The notes under the pieces: model-generated
The model's database searches: none
Seen by the model: the letters and a program-made list of their open reading frames with translations, nothing else
What the model was told of the DNA's origin: nothing
DNA from: a candidate division NC10 bacterium CSP1-5
GTDB lineage: Bacteria > Methylomirabilota > Methylomirabilia > Methylomirabilales > CSP1-5
Length of the DNA stretch: 64,000 nucleotides
Assembly: GCA_001443495.1 (NCBI GenBank)
Contig: LDXR01000006.1
Location: 1-64,000 of the forward strand
Direction of reading: 5' to 3'
Part shown: in pieces, positions 8,238 to 17,370 of the stretch
Layout of the letters: the number at the start of each line of letters is the position of its first letter
Position numbering within the stretch: the stretch's first letter is position 1
Made by a program: the position numbers and the translations under genes

Positions 8238-8909
8238 ATGAATCGCGATCCAGAACAGGAGACGCTGGTGGGGGTGGAGGAACCCGCGGGAGAGGTGCGC
8301 GAACGGCGGAAGTCCGCCGCCCGGGAGTGGCTTGAGGCGCTCGCGGTTGCCGTGCTGTTAGCGTTGTTCATCCGGACCTTTGTGGTTCAGGCCTTCAAGA
8401 TCCCCTCCGGGTCCATGATCCCTACCCTCCTGGTTGGGGACCATATCCTGGTGAGCAAGTTTACATACGGAGTCCGCATTCCCGTGCTCGATACCTGGGT
8501 TCTTGGCCCCCGGGCCCCGCGGCGGGGAGATATCATCGTCTTCAAGTATCCCTATGATGAGAGTCGGGACTTCATCAAGCGGGTCGTCGGCCTCCCGGGA
8601 GAGGTGGTGGAGATCCGCGACAAGCAGGTGTATATCAACGGCAGGCCGCTCCAGGAGGTGTACCCCTTGTATAGGGACCCCATGGAACGGGCGAGTGGCC
8701 ATTCGTCTGGAGAGGTCTATGGGCCGGTCGCGGTACCGGAGGGCAAGCTCTTTGTCCTCGGGGATAACCGGGACCAGAGCCAGGATAGCCGGTTTTGGGG
8801 CTTTCTGGATGTCCACAAGGTGGAGGGGGCGGCATTCATCATCTACTGGTCCTGGGACCCGACTGAGGGGCGGCTGCGTTGGAATCGGATCGCTAAGCCG
8901 ATCCACTGA
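8238..8909 (+). CDS. lepB: Signal peptidase I
   Basis: Serine/lysine-dyad peptidase that removes Sec and Tat signal peptides at the outer face of the cytoplasmic membrane. One N-terminal membrane anchor (about residues 35-53) precedes the catalytic Ser in PSGSM; the general-base Lys lies in RDFIKRVVGLPGE. Box E, GDNRDQSQDSRFWG, is complete. At 223 residues it is a compact single-anchor form. It forms an operon with lepA. The 3' gap carries a phased GTCC array and then the hrcA promoter, so transcription probably restarts downstream. Confidence 0.95.
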   Translation: MNRDPEQETLVGVEEPAGEVRERRKSAAREWLEALAVAVLLALFIRTFVVQAFKIPSGSMIPTLLVGDHILVSKFTYGVRIPVLDTWVLGPRAPRRGDIIVFKYPYDESRDFIKRVVGLPGEVVEIRDKQVYINGRPLQEVYPLYRDPMERASGHSSGEVYGPVAVPEGKLFVLGDNRDQSQDSRFWGFLDVHKVEGAAFIIYWSWDPTEGRLRWNRIAKPIH

Positions 8910-8914
8910 GGAAC

Positions 8915-8940
8915 GTCCGAGGTCCTATGTCCGGCGTCCA
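8915..8940. repeat. Single-arm phased 7-bp array (GTCC type)
   Basis: TCC at 8916, 8923, 8930 and 8937, an exact 7-bp period, with the same GTCC word as 4201-4234. No inverted partner arm is visible. It ends 14 bp before the -35 box of the hrcA promoter. Confidence 0.75.
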
Positions 8941-8953
8941 AGCAACTATCCCC

Positions 8954-8982
8954 TTGACAAGGCGGAGGCCGATCTTTATCTT
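8954..8982 (+). promoter_or_regulatory. Sigma-70-type promoter of hrcA-grpE-dnaJ
   Basis: A perfect -35 TTGACA (8954-8959), a 17-bp spacer and a -10 TATCTT (8977-8982) lie just upstream of the CIRCE operator. Transcription would start near 8990, placing the operator at the very start of the transcript, the usual HrcA arrangement. Confidence 0.8.
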
Positions 8983-8997
8983 CAAGGAGACAAGGCC

Positions 8998-9024
8998 TTA
9001 GCACTCATACGACGAGAGTGCTAA
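8998..9024. promoter_or_regulatory. CIRCE operator (HrcA binding site)
   Basis: An exact match to the CIRCE consensus: TTAGCACTC (8998-9006), a 9-bp spacer, GAGTGCTAA (9016-9024). HrcA bound here represses its own operon until heat stress titrates GroE away. This is the only CIRCE I see in the window. Confidence 0.97.
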
Positions 9025-9090
9025 CCCCGATCTGAACGGGATGAGGTCCCCCATGCGAATTTCGGATCGGGACTAACGCGAGGGGTATCG

Positions 9091-10140
9091 ATGCGCGGCG
9101 CACCAGCTGAATTGACCGAAAGGCACCGAGACGTCCTGCGGGTGGTCATCCAGGATTATATTGCCAGCGCCGAGCCGGTTGGCTCTCGAAGTGTTGCCCG
9201 GAAATACGGGTTTCGCCTGAGTCCAGCCACGATCCGGAATGTCATGGCCGATTTGGCAGAGTGCGGCTATCTCGCCCAGCCCCATACCTCCGCGGGCAGG
9301 GTCCCGACCGATCAGGGATATCGAATCTACGTCGACAGCCTGATGGACCGACGCCCCCTCACCCGTGCGCAGGAAGGGATGATCGAGAAGCGGTTCTATC
9401 ACGTCCACGAGGAGGTGGGAGACCTGATGCGGGAGGCCACCAAGCTCCTCTCCGGCCTCTCGCGCTCGGTGGGCGTGGTCCTTGCACCGCGCGTGGACCA
9501 ATTGGCGATCAGACGGATCGAGTTTGTCCAGCAGTCGGCGGAACGGATCCTGGTCATCCTGGTCACCACGTCAGGACAGGTGCACCACAAGATGGTGGCC
9601 CTCGATGAGGCAATTCCCCAGGAAGAGTTGAACACAATGGCCCGGTTGCTCAATGCCATGGTGGAAGGGATGTCCCTTTCCCGGGTGCGGCAGCTGCTGG
9701 TCAAGAAGATGGCCGAGGAGAAGGCGATGTACGACGCACTCCTCCGCCAAGCACTGAAACTGGGCCAGAAGAGCTTTGCGGAAGAGACGGAGGGAGAGGT
9801 CTACATCGACGGGACCACCAACATCATGCATGAGCCGGAATTCGCCGATGTCGAGAAGATGCGAGCCATTTTTGTCGCCTTCGATGAGACGTCAAAGCTG
9901 GTCAGGATTCTCGATCAATGCTTGGGCCAGCAAGGGCTGAGCGTCATCATCGGCTCCGAAAACGTCCTCCGGGAATGGCAACGCCTCAGTCTGGTGATGG
10001 CCCCATACTATAGCGGGGAGCAGCTCCTGGGGACTCTCGGGGTGATTGGCCCGACCCGGATGGACTACGACAAGATCGTCCCCCTGGTGGACTTCACCGC
10101 CAGGCTGGTCAGCCGATCCCTGACCGAAGTGGCCTCGTAG
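9091..10140 (+). CDS. hrcA: Heat-inducible transcription repressor HrcA
   Basis: Repressor of class I heat-shock genes; it binds CIRCE and depends on GroEL for activity. The N-terminal winged helix (about 1-75) contains SAEPVGSR and the SPATIRNVMADL recognition region. A GAF-like dimerisation domain follows. At 349 residues it is the normal length. It is first in the operon, directly behind a perfect CIRCE and a strong promoter, so autoregulation is near certain. The ATG at 9091 opens directly into family sequence. Confidence 0.96.
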   Translation: MRGAPAELTERHRDVLRVVIQDYIASAEPVGSRSVARKYGFRLSPATIRNVMADLAECGYLAQPHTSAGRVPTDQGYRIYVDSLMDRRPLTRAQEGMIEKRFYHVHEEVGDLMREATKLLSGLSRSVGVVLAPRVDQLAIRRIEFVQQSAERILVILVTTSGQVHHKMVALDEAIPQEELNTMARLLNAMVEGMSLSRVRQLLVKKMAEEKAMYDALLRQALKLGQKSFAEETEGEVYIDGTTNIMHEPEFADVEKMRAIFVAFDETSKLVRILDQCLGQQGLSVIIGSENVLREWQRLSLVMAPYYSGEQLLGTLGVIGPTRMDYDKIVPLVDFTARLVSRSLTEVAS

Positions 10141-10215
10141 CATCGAGCCGGGATCTCGACGGCGGGAGGGTCCCCTCTCGCCTTTTGCCTTTCGGGGGAG
10201 GAGCAACGGCAGGAA

Positions 10216-10803
10216 ATGGTGATGGGTACAGGGGAGGAACAGGGTGCCGCCGGATCCGACGCCGCGCAGGCGGCGGCCCCCGATCCGGAGGCGAGGGTCG
10301 CGGCGCAGGCGAGGGAGCTTGAGGAGCTTCAGGACCGGTATCTGCGCCTGGCGGCGGAGTTTGACAATTACCGGAAGCGTGTGGTGCGGGAGCGGGCCGA
10401 GTTGATCCGAACCTCCCACGAGGGCCTGCTGCTTGAGTTCCTTCCGGTGCTGGATAATCTCGACCGGGCCCTGGCCGCCGCGCGCTCCTCCGCGGGGTCG
10501 TTTCGGGCAAGCGAGGCCCTGATCGAAGGGGTAGAGAACACACTCCGACTGTTCAGGGGGGTGCTCGAGAAGGCGGGCGTGAGGCAGATCGAGACGGTGG
10601 GGCGGGAGTTCGATCCGGTCGTCCATCACGCCGTGGAACAGGTGCGGGTGACCGAGGTTCCCGAAAACACCGTCGTGGAGGAGGTGCTTCGGGGGTACCT
10701 GCTGGATCAGAAGGTCCTCCGCCCCGCGGTGGTCAAGGTATCCACCCGCGCAGCTGCTCCTTTGGATACAGGGGGAGCGTCACAGGGACAGGGCGGTGAG
10801 TAG
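10216..10803 (+). CDS. grpE: DnaK nucleotide exchange factor GrpE
   Basis: Co-chaperone that releases ADP from DnaK. An acidic, disordered N-terminus and a long coiled coil (about residues 25-90, with the [15 protein letters not shown] signature) precede the beta-wing (about 125-185, [12 protein letters not shown]...[11 protein letters not shown]). At 195 residues it is normal. ATGs at 10216 and 10222 are both possible starts. It overlaps dnaJ by 8 bp. Its partner DnaK is not in this operon, where it is usually found between grpE and dnaJ. Confidence 0.95.
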   Translation: MVMGTGEEQGAAGSDAAQAAAPDPEARVAAQARELEELQDRYLRLAAEFDNYRKRVVRERAELIRTSHEGLLLEFLPVLDNLDRALAAARSSAGSFRASEALIEGVENTLRLFRGVLEKAGVRQIETVGREFDPVVHHAVEQVRVTEVPENTVVEEVLRGYLLDQKVLRPAVVKVSTRAAAPLDTGGASQGQGGE

Positions 10804-11908
10804 GGACTACTACCAGATTCTCGGGGTCTCGACAAGCGCTTCCCCTGAGGAGATCAAGAAAGCCTATCGACGGCTGGCCCTGAAATTCCATCCCGACAAG
10901 AATCCCGACGATCCTGCGGCGGCGGAACAGTTCACAGAGATCAACGAGGCCTACGAGGTCTTATCGAATCCTGAGCGGAGGCGCGAGTACGACCTGTACG
11001 GGACTGTCGGGGGTGCCCGGCTGGCCGCCGAGAGGGCCTCCGGCTTCGGGACGGGCTTCGGCGGGCTGTTTGAAGACATCCTGGAGGGGATCTTCGGAGG
11101 GTTTGGCGGGCGGAGCGCCGCCCACCGGGGGGTCGACCTCCGCTATACGATGACCATCACGTTGGAGGAAGCCGCCAAGGGGTTGAAGAGGGAGATCACC
11201 GTTCCCCGGCTGGAGGCGTGTGAGAGCTGTCGGGGAACCGGCGCCCGGCCGGGGACGCAACCGCAAGCCTGTCCGGCCTGTCGAGGTAGAGGCCAGATTC
11301 GATTTTCGCGAGGCTTTCTCACCGTCGACCAGACCTGTCATCGGTGCGGGGGGGAGGGAAGCACCATCGGTTCCCCTTGTCCCGCATGTCAGGGCGAGGG
11401 GCGGAGCACCCAGGAACGGATGGTGGCGGTGAGGGTCCCCCCAGGAGTCGAGACGGGGATGCGGCTCCGGATCAGTGGCGAGGGAGAGGCCGGGCTCAAA
11501 GGTGGGCAGCCGGGCGATCTCTATGTGGTGATCCAGGTTGCGGAGCATCCGATCTTCCGACGGGAGGGGGATGATTTGAGCTGCGAAGTCCCCATCAGCT
11601 TCACGCACGCGGCCCTGGGGGGCGAGGCCCAGGTCCCTACCCTCAACGGGATGATCCCCCTTCACATTCCCCCCGGGACCCAACCGGGCGCCGAGTTTCG
11701 ACTCGAGGGACGCGGTCTCCCGAATCTCAGAGGCTACGGTCGAGGGGACCTGAGGGTGAAGGTCCTGGTCGAGATTCCTTCCCATCTCACCCACAAACAG
11801 CGGGAGCTCCTGGAAGAGCTGCATCGTCTGGAGAACGGCGAGGGGACCCCGCTGAGCAGGAGCTTCTTCGAGAAGGTCCGCGAGCTCTTCGGTGGGGGAG
11901 TCGGTTGA
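10796..11908 (+). CDS. dnaJ: Chaperone protein DnaJ (type I)
   Basis: Hsp40 that delivers substrates to DnaK and stimulates its ATPase. The J-domain (1-70) carries the HPD triad in KFHPDKNP. A Gly/Phe-rich linker (about 78-108) follows. Next is a zinc-binding region with four CxxCxGxG-type repeats ([32 protein letters not shown]), then the C-terminal substrate-binding domains. At 370 residues it is full type I. The GTG start at 10796 lies inside the grpE end, indicating translational coupling. It directly follows grpE with no dnaK between. Confidence 0.96.
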   Translation: MSRDYYQILGVSTSASPEEIKKAYRRLALKFHPDKNPDDPAAAEQFTEINEAYEVLSNPERRREYDLYGTVGGARLAAERASGFGTGFGGLFEDILEGIFGGFGGRSAAHRGVDLRYTMTITLEEAAKGLKREITVPRLEACESCRGTGARPGTQPQACPACRGRGQIRFSRGFLTVDQTCHRCGGEGSTIGSPCPACQGEGRSTQERMVAVRVPPGVETGMRLRISGEGEAGLKGGQPGDLYVVIQVAEHPIFRREGDDLSCEVPISFTHAALGGEAQVPTLNGMIPLHIPPGTQPGAEFRLEGRGLPNLRGYGRGDLRVKVLVEIPSHLTHKQRELLEELHRLENGEGTPLSRSFFEKVRELFGGGVG

Positions 11909-12644
11909 CGGACTACGCGTCGTGGATCGTTTCTACGTGACCGGGAAGCACGCCTTGGGCGGTGACGTTCGGTTCAGCGCGGCTCAGGCTCGCCAGATCA
12001 CCCGGGTCCTGCGGATGGGGGTGGGCAGCCGGGTGCTCACCTTCAACGGCATCGGGCAGGAGTGGGAGGTAGAGATTGTCGCGGCCTCTCCCCGACAGGT
12101 CCTTGGTCGGGTCGTGGCGGAGCGATCTGCGGCGCGAGAGTCCCCCCTTCGGGTTGTGTTGCTCCAGGGGCTTTTGAAGGGGCCCAAGATGGATTTTCTC
12201 ATTCAGAAGGTGACGGAAATGGGGGTGGCCGAGGTCGTCCTTCTCACGACGAGGCGGACGGTGGCCGAGGGGTCAGGAAAGGTGCCCCGGTGGGAGCGGA
12301 TTGCCATCGAGGCGGCAGAGCAATCGGGTCGCCTCACGCTCCCGAGACTCACCGGCCCACACCCCCTAGAGGAATACGTGACCGGACCCGGCCCCGGGGC
12401 GGCCCTGGTCCTCTGGGAGGGGGCGCGAGTGGGGACGCTCGGGGCACTGCTCGATCAGATGCCCGCTCCGGATGAGGTCAAGATCGTGGTGGGTCCAGAG
12501 GGGGGGCTGGAGATGGACGAGGTCGCCCTCCTCACGCGGGCCGGTTTTGTGCCTGTCTCCCTGGGGCCCAGGACCTTGCGGGCGGAGACCGCCGCGGTGG
12601 CCGCCCTCGCTATTCTCCAGCACCGCTGGGGCGACCTCCGCTGA
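11892..12644 (+). CDS. rsmE: 16S rRNA (uracil-1498-N3)-methyltransferase
   Basis: SPOUT-class methyltransferase for U1498 of 16S rRNA, using SAM. A PUA-like N-terminal domain leads into the knotted domain, with [12 protein letters not shown] and [17 protein letters not shown] as the SAM-binding knot signatures. The GTG at 11892 overlaps dnaJ by 17 bp; a GTG at 11922 would begin the protein at VDRFYV, which fits family N-termini equally well. dnaJ-rsmE adjacency is common, so the gene is probably in the heat-shock operon. Confidence 0.92.
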   Translation: MGESVDGLRVVDRFYVTGKHALGGDVRFSAAQARQITRVLRMGVGSRVLTFNGIGQEWEVEIVAASPRQVLGRVVAERSAARESPLRVVLLQGLLKGPKMDFLIQKVTEMGVAEVVLLTTRRTVAEGSGKVPRWERIAIEAAEQSGRLTLPRLTGPHPLEEYVTGPGPGAALVLWEGARVGTLGALLDQMPAPDEVKIVVGPEGGLEMDEVALLTRAGFVPVSLGPRTLRAETAAVAALAILQHRWGDLR

Positions 12645-12668
12645 GCGACCTTGGTCGTCGGTCACACG

Positions 12669-13532
12669 ATGCAGCTCTACCTCATCGACGGTACCTCTTA
12701 CATCTACCGAGCCTTCCACGCCCTGCCACCCTTGAGCAACTCTCGGGGGCTCCCGACCGGTGCGATCTACGGCGTTACCACGATGTTCCTCAAGATACTG
12801 CGTGAACGAGCACCGGAACATGTGGCCGTGGTTTTTGATGCCGGCGGCGAGACGGAGCGCCACCGGGAGTTCCAGGCCTACAAGGCCCAGCGTCCACCCA
12901 TGCCTGAGACGCTGGCTCCCCAGATCCCCTATGTCTATCAGGTCGTGGGGGCCCTCAATGTGCCGACCCTGATGGCGGAGGGCACCGAGGCGGACGACAT
13001 TATCGGGACGGTCGCGACCAAGGCGGCTGCCGATGGGTTTCAGGTGACGATTGTCTCCGGCGACAAGGATCTCTTCCAGCTCGTGGGTCCTGCCATCCAG
13101 GTGTACGACCCGATGCGCGACAAGACCTATCGGGTCCGGGATGTCGAGGAGCGATACGGGGTGCCGCCGGAGGCGATGGCCGACCTGATGAGTCTCACCG
13201 GGGACGCCGTGGATAACATCCCCGGGGTCCCCGGAGTGGGAGAGAAGACCGCCAGCGCGCTGATTCAGGAATTCGGAACGGTGGAGAATCTCCTCCGGTC
13301 CTTGGATCGCGTGAAGCGGCCAAGGCTCCGCGAGGCGCTGAAGATGCACGCCGAGCAGATCAGGAAAAACCGGACCCTCGTCGCCATCCGGACCGACGTT
13401 CCCCTGTCCGTCTCGGTGGAGGCCCTGCGACGCCCGCCTCCCGACTGGGAGCGACTGCGGGACCTCTTTCGGGAATTGGAGTTTACCCGTTTGCTCGCGG
13501 CCCTTGAAGGGGCGCAGCAGGAAATGCGATGA
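12669..13532 (+). CDS. Stand-alone 5'-3' exonuclease (PolA N-terminal nuclease domain)
   Basis: Metal-dependent flap/5' nuclease equal to the N-terminal domain of DNA polymerase I; it removes RNA primers and flaps. The PIN-like fold acidic residues are visible (LIDGTSYIYRA, FDAG, EADDIIGT, SGDKDLFQL). The helix-hairpin-helix MSLTGDAVDNIPGVPGVGEKTA follows. The ATG at 12669 is chosen because the family begins at MQLYLIDG. The product stops at about 287 residues, just after the FRELEFTRLL segment that in full PolA leads to the 3'-5' exonuclease and polymerase domains, and coaE starts 6 bp later. The position (upstream of coaE and rho) is where polA sits in several deltaproteobacteria, so this looks like a polA reduced to its nuclease. 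Confidence 0.9.
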   Translation: MQLYLIDGTSYIYRAFHALPPLSNSRGLPTGAIYGVTTMFLKILRERAPEHVAVVFDAGGETERHREFQAYKAQRPPMPETLAPQIPYVYQVVGALNVPTLMAEGTEADDIIGTVATKAAADGFQVTIVSGDKDLFQLVGPAIQVYDPMRDKTYRVRDVEERYGVPPEAMADLMSLTGDAVDNIPGVPGVGEKTASALIQEFGTVENLLRSLDRVKRPRLREALKMHAEQIRKNRTLVAIRTDVPLSVSVEALRRPPPDWERLRDLFRELEFTRLLAALEGAQQEMR

Positions 13533-13538
13533 TCATAC

Positions 13539-14150
13539 ATGATCCGGGTGGGGCTCACGGGGGGGATCGCCACGGGCAAGAGTACCGTCGCCCGCATGTT
13601 CGCTCGGCGGGGGGCTGCTGTCATCGATGCGGATGAAATGGTCCGAGAATTGCAAAAGCGGGGATCGACTGTTTATGAAGCCATCGTCAACGCATTCGGG
13701 CCCCACATCCTCCGTGGCGACGGCACCATCGATCGCAGATCATTAGGAGAACTCGTCTTTCGCGATGAGCAGTTACGCAGGCGCCTCGAGACCATTGTGC
13801 ATCCTGCCCTCATCAGTGCGGTGGAGCGACGGGTGGCTGAACTTCGGACACAGGGTGTTGCGGTATGCGTGGTGGAACTCCCCCTCCTCATGGAGGCTGA
13901 AGCCGAGCGTCGCTTCGATTGCGTGGTGGTCGTCACCGCCCCGGAAGAGGTGCAGATCGCTCGCCTCATGGCCGATCGAGGCCTAAGTCGGGAAGAGGCC
14001 TTAGCCCGCATCGGCAGTCAGATGCCCCTGGGGGAGAAAGAGCGACGGGGCGATTTCGTCATTGCAAATGGGGGAGCGCTGCCGGAGACCGAGCGGCGCG
14101 TGCAGGAGATCTACGAGTGGCTGCTCCGGAATGCCTCAAAAAAAGCTTGA
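13539..14150 (+). CDS. coaE: Dephospho-CoA kinase
   Basis: Catalyses the last step of coenzyme A synthesis, ATP-dependent phosphorylation of the ribose 3'-OH. P-loop GGIATGKST lies at about residues 8-16. The DADEMVRELQ segment and the HP-containing helix region (TIVHPALI) are family hallmarks. At 203 residues it is normal length. It begins 6 bp after the 5'-nuclease gene and is probably cotranscribed. Its last codons overlap the -35 box of the rho promoter. Confidence 0.95.
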   Translation: MIRVGLTGGIATGKSTVARMFARRGAAVIDADEMVRELQKRGSTVYEAIVNAFGPHILRGDGTIDRRSLGELVFRDEQLRRRLETIVHPALISAVERRVAELRTQGVAVCVVELPLLMEAEAERRFDCVVVVTAPEEVQIARLMADRGLSREEALARIGSQMPLGEKERRGDFVIANGGALPETERRVQEIYEWLLRNASKKA

Positions 14151-14175
14151 CAAGGTCTGGGTGGGTTCGTAGTAT
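14147..14175 (+). promoter_or_regulatory. Promoter of rho
   Basis: Perfect -35 TTGACA (14147-14152), 17-bp spacer, -10 TAGTAT (14170-14175). It overlaps the end of coaE. It implies an untranslated rho leader of about 280 nt (14182-14461), which otherwise holds no gene. Long leaders are typical of rho genes that attenuate their own transcription, but I see no specific element that proves this here. Confidence 0.7.
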
Positions 14176-14461
14176 TTATTGTGGACATACCCATTTGAGG
14201 CATCTCCTCAGCACTTTCAAGGTTATTCCACCACAGTACTCCAGCCCTGAATCAGCCTCGGGAGATCCCCTGTATCGGGTAGTGCACATAGACGGAGAAC
14301 GAGAATCCGCTCGACACGCTGGGTCCTGGGCAATCGCGCCCGATCATGCATCGCCGCGTGGTCACGAGGGGCGGTCCGGGGCTAGCGCGAGAGGGTAAGT
14401 AAGAGGACCGGGAGATCACGGGTTCCGCGACCGGAGCCACGCAGAGAGGGGAGAAAGCGCG

Positions 14462-15829
14462 ATGCCGTCCGAACGCCATGGGAGTGATGCCGTGAAGGAA
14501 GCGACCAAAGAGCAGAAAGAGACTAAAGAGGCCAAGGCGGTGCCCCGGGAGACGGCCAAGGACGCCCCCCGCGAGGGCCTCATGAACCTGGCCGAGTTGA
14601 CCGATAGGACCATCCCCGAACTGACCACCATTGCGCGCTCCGTGGGCCTGGTGGGCGCCAGCGCGCTCAGGAAGCAGGATCTCATCTTCAAGATCCTGGA
14701 GGCCCAGGCGGAAAAGAATGGGCTCATTTTCGCCGAGGGGGTCCTGGAGGTCCTCCCGGATGGTTTCGGCTTCCTCCGGGCGCCCAACTATAACTACCTT
14801 CCCGGGCCTGACGATATCTACGTCTCCCCGTCCCAGATCCGGCGCTTCGATCTCCGCACCGGCGATACGGTGTCGGGGCAGGTCCGACCGCCCAAGGAGG
14901 GGGAGCGGTATTTCGCCCTCCTCAAGGTGGAGGCGGTCAACTTTGAGAACCCCGAGGCGATCAAGGATAAGACCCTCTTCGATAACCTCACGCCCCTCTT
15001 CCCCAACGAGCGGTTCCGCCTGGAGACGACCGGGGATGAGATCAACATGCGGGTCATGGATCTGATCACGCCGATCGGGAAGGGGCAGCGGGGATTGATC
15101 GTGGCGCCGCCCCGGACCGGGAAGACGATCCTCCTGCAAAAGATTGCGAACAGTATCACCAAGAATCATCCGGAGGCATTCCTCATCGTCCTCCTCATCG
15201 ATGAACGCCCGGAGGAGGTGACCGACTTCCAGCGGTCGGTGAAGGCCGAGGTGATCAGCTCCACCTTCGACGAGCCGGCCAGCCGCCACGTGCAGGTGGC
15301 CGAGATGGTCCTGGAAAAGGCGAAGCGGCTCGTGGAGCACCGACGCGATGTGGTCATCCTCCTCGACTCGATCACCCGACTCGCCCGCGCGTATAACGCG
15401 GTCTGTCCGCCGAGCGGCAAGGTCCTCTCAGGCGGGGTCGATGCCAACGCGCTGCAGCGTCCCAAGCGTTTCTTTGGGGCGGCCCGGAACATCGAGGAGG
15501 GGGGGTCCCTCACCATCATCGCCACGGCCTTGGTCGATACCGGCAGCCGGATGGACGATGTGATCTTTGAGGAGTTCAAGGGGACCGGGAATATGGAGCT
15601 ACTTCTGGACCGCCGCTTGGTGGATAAGCGCATGTTCCCCGCCATCGACATCTTCCGGTCCGGGACCCGCAAGGAGGAGCTGCTCTTGACGCAGGAGGAG
15701 CTCAACCGGATGTGGGTGCTCCGGAAGGTCCTGGCCACCATGGGGGTGGTGGAGGCGATGGAGCTTCTGCAGGGGAAGCTCTCCGAGGCCAAGTCCAACG
15801 CGGACTTTCTCCGGTCCATGAATACCTAG
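14462..15829 (+). CDS. rho: Transcription termination factor Rho
   Basis: Hexameric RNA helicase/ATPase for factor-dependent termination. A Lys/Glu-rich N-terminal extension of about 40 residues precedes the Rho N-domain and the cold-shock-like RNA-binding fold ([10 protein letters not shown], about 98-107). Walker A is in APPRTGKT (about 219-226), followed by [12 protein letters not shown], the Q-loop/R-loop region and [13 protein letters not shown]. The 455-residue length reflects the extension. Its SD GAGAGGGGAG lies 8-12 bp before the ATG. A long leader precedes it and an intrinsic terminator follows directly. Confidence 0.97.
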   Translation: MPSERHGSDAVKEATKEQKETKEAKAVPRETAKDAPREGLMNLAELTDRTIPELTTIARSVGLVGASALRKQDLIFKILEAQAEKNGLIFAEGVLEVLPDGFGFLRAPNYNYLPGPDDIYVSPSQIRRFDLRTGDTVSGQVRPPKEGERYFALLKVEAVNFENPEAIKDKTLFDNLTPLFPNERFRLETTGDEINMRVMDLITPIGKGQRGLIVAPPRTGKTILLQKIANSITKNHPEAFLIVLLIDERPEEVTDFQRSVKAEVISSTFDEPASRHVQVAEMVLEKAKRLVEHRRDVVILLDSITRLARAYNAVCPPSGKVLSGGVDANALQRPKRFFGAARNIEEGGSLTIIATALVDTGSRMDDVIFEEFKGTGNMELLLDRRLVDKRMFPAIDIFRSGTRKEELLLTQEELNRMWVLRKVLATMGVVEAMELLQGKLSEAKSNADFLRSMNT

Positions 15830-15851
15830 GTGGGCGGAGAAGTCCAGGCAC

Positions 15852-15877
15852 AAAAGCAGCCGCGAGGCTGCTTTTTT
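15852..15877 (+). terminator. Intrinsic terminator of rho
   Basis: GCAGCC (15856-15861), loop GCGA, GGCTGC (15866-15871), flanked by AAAA and followed by TTTTTT, so the stem can extend by A-T pairs. It starts 23 bp after the rho stop codon. The rho gene thus ends at a Rho-independent site. Confidence 0.92.
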
Positions 15878-15878
15878 G

Positions 15879-15906
15879 TTGCCCGGAGGACGGGGCGTGC
15901 TACAAT
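15879..15906 (+). promoter_or_regulatory. Promoter of rpmE (extended -10)
   Basis: TTGCCC (15879-15884), 16-bp spacer, TACAAT (15901-15906) preceded by TG one base upstream, giving an extended -10. It begins right at the end of the rho terminator T-run, so transcription stops and restarts within 30 bp. Confidence 0.65.
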
Positions 15907-15960
15907 GCCTGACGTGTGGTGAGGCGGCAGTGCCTTGCATCGACGATGGGAGAGGTGGAG

Positions 15961-16176
15961 ATGAAGAAGGGTATCCACCCTGAGTATGTGGATTGTATGA
16001 TTAGCTGCGCCTGCGGCGAGGTCATCCATACACGCTCGGTTGTGCCGACGCTCCGGGTCGAGATCTGCTCCAAATGTCATCCATTTTTTACCGGCCGTCA
16101 GAAGCTGGTGGATACCGAGGGGCGCGTGGAGCGATTCCAGCGGAGATATGGCCGCAAGACAGCCCCGGGTTCATAA
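15961..16176 (+). CDS. rpmE: 50S ribosomal protein L31 (zinc-binding type)
   Basis: 71-residue L31. The CxC...CxxC zinc ligands are present (CACG and [10 protein letters not shown]), so this is the C+ form that stores zinc, not the zinc-free paralogue. The ATG at 15961 follows a GGAGAGGTGGAG SD; the frame upstream to 15916 is open but non-homologous. It is placed between rho and prfA, a conserved order. Confidence 0.95.
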   Translation: MKKGIHPEYVDCMISCACGEVIHTRSVVPTLRVEICSKCHPFFTGRQKLVDTEGRVERFQRRYGRKTAPGS

Positions 16177-16239
16177 TTCACCGGTTGCCGGGCGGGCATG
16201 CGGTTCCACCAGTGACTGGTGAAGTGTGAACGAGCTCTC

Positions 16240-17319
16240 ATGTTGCCCTGGGTCGACAAGCTGCGGGAAATCGAGGAGCGGTACGAGGAGTTGAGCCGGA
16301 AGCTGGCCGATCCCTCCGTTCTCCAGGATCCCACTACCTTTCAGCGCCACGCGAAGGCCCACGCCAGTCTCCATCCTCTCGTCGAGAAATACCGGGCCCA
16401 CCAGCGGCTGATGCGCGAGCAGGATGAGGCCGCCGCCCTCCTCGGGGAGGCGACCGACCCAGAGATGCGGGCGTTGGCCGACGGGGAACTCAAGGCCCTC
16501 AAGGGGCGACGGGAGGCCTTGGAGCGCGAGCTGCAGGAGCTGCTGCTTCCCAAGGACCCGACCGACGAGAAGGGCGTGATCATGGAGATCCGAGCCGGGG
16601 CCGGAGGGAATGAGGCAGCGCTGTTCGCCGCCGATCTCCTCCGAATGTATACTCGGTACGCGGAGGCGGCCCGCTTCAAGGTGGAGATGCTCTCGGCTCA
16701 TCCTACGGGGATCGGCGGGATGAAAGAGGCCATCCTGGCGATTGAAGGCAAAGGGGCCTTCCGGAAGTTGCGTCACGAGAGTGGCGTCCATCGCGTCCAG
16801 CGGGTGCCCGCCACCGAGGCGAGCGGTCGGATCCACACGTCGACGGTGACGATCGCGGTCCTGCCTGAGGCGGAGGAGGTCGATGTGCAGATCGACCCGA
16901 AGGACCTCCAGATCGACGTCTTCCGGGCCAGCGGTGCCGGGGGACAGCACGTGAATGTCACCGACTCGGCGGTCCGGATCACCCACATCCCGACAGGTCT
17001 GGTGGTCTCTTGTCAGGACGAACGGTCCCAGCACAAGAACAAGGCCAAGGCCCTCAAGGTCCTCCGGGCGCGTCTCTTGGAGCGGGCCCGGGCCGAGCAG
17101 GACCGGGAGATCGCCGATGCCAGGCGCCAGCAGGTCGGGACGGGGGACCGGAGTGAGCGGATCCGGACATACAACTTTCCCCAAGGCCGGGTGACCGATC
17201 ACCGTATCGGGCTGACGCTGCATAATCTCCCGGGGCTCCTCGACGGCAACCTGGACGAGTTGACGCAGGCCCTGATGGCTCATCATGAGGCGGAGCGGCT
17301 GAAGGCCCCCTCGGCATGA
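16240..17319 (+). CDS. prfA: Peptide chain release factor 1
   Basis: Class I release factor that reads UAA/UAG. The PAT tripeptide in [14 protein letters not shown] marks RF1 rather than RF2. GGQ is present in [10 protein letters not shown] and would be methylated by PrmC, encoded next door. At 359 residues it is normal. The ATG at 16240 is chosen over an in-frame GTG at 16219 because it matches the family start ([15 protein letters not shown]). It is followed by prmC after 51 bp. Confidence 0.96.
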   Translation: MLPWVDKLREIEERYEELSRKLADPSVLQDPTTFQRHAKAHASLHPLVEKYRAHQRLMREQDEAAALLGEATDPEMRALADGELKALKGRREALERELQELLLPKDPTDEKGVIMEIRAGAGGNEAALFAADLLRMYTRYAEAARFKVEMLSAHPTGIGGMKEAILAIEGKGAFRKLRHESGVHRVQRVPATEASGRIHTSTVTIAVLPEAEEVDVQIDPKDLQIDVFRASGAGGQHVNVTDSAVRITHIPTGLVVSCQDERSQHKNKAKALKVLRARLLERARAEQDREIADARRQQVGTGDRSERIRTYNFPQGRVTDHRIGLTLHNLPGLLDGNLDELTQALMAHHEAERLKAPSA

Positions 17320-17370
17320 TGAGGCCCGGGGTGGAGAGGGGAGGGAATCCGCATTCCGAAGGATCCGTCT

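Noticed and set aside
14176-14461. Riboswitch in the rho leader
   Set aside because: I could not match it to a known riboswitch core, and no terminator or SD-sequestering hairpin stands out; a long leader is normal for rho.
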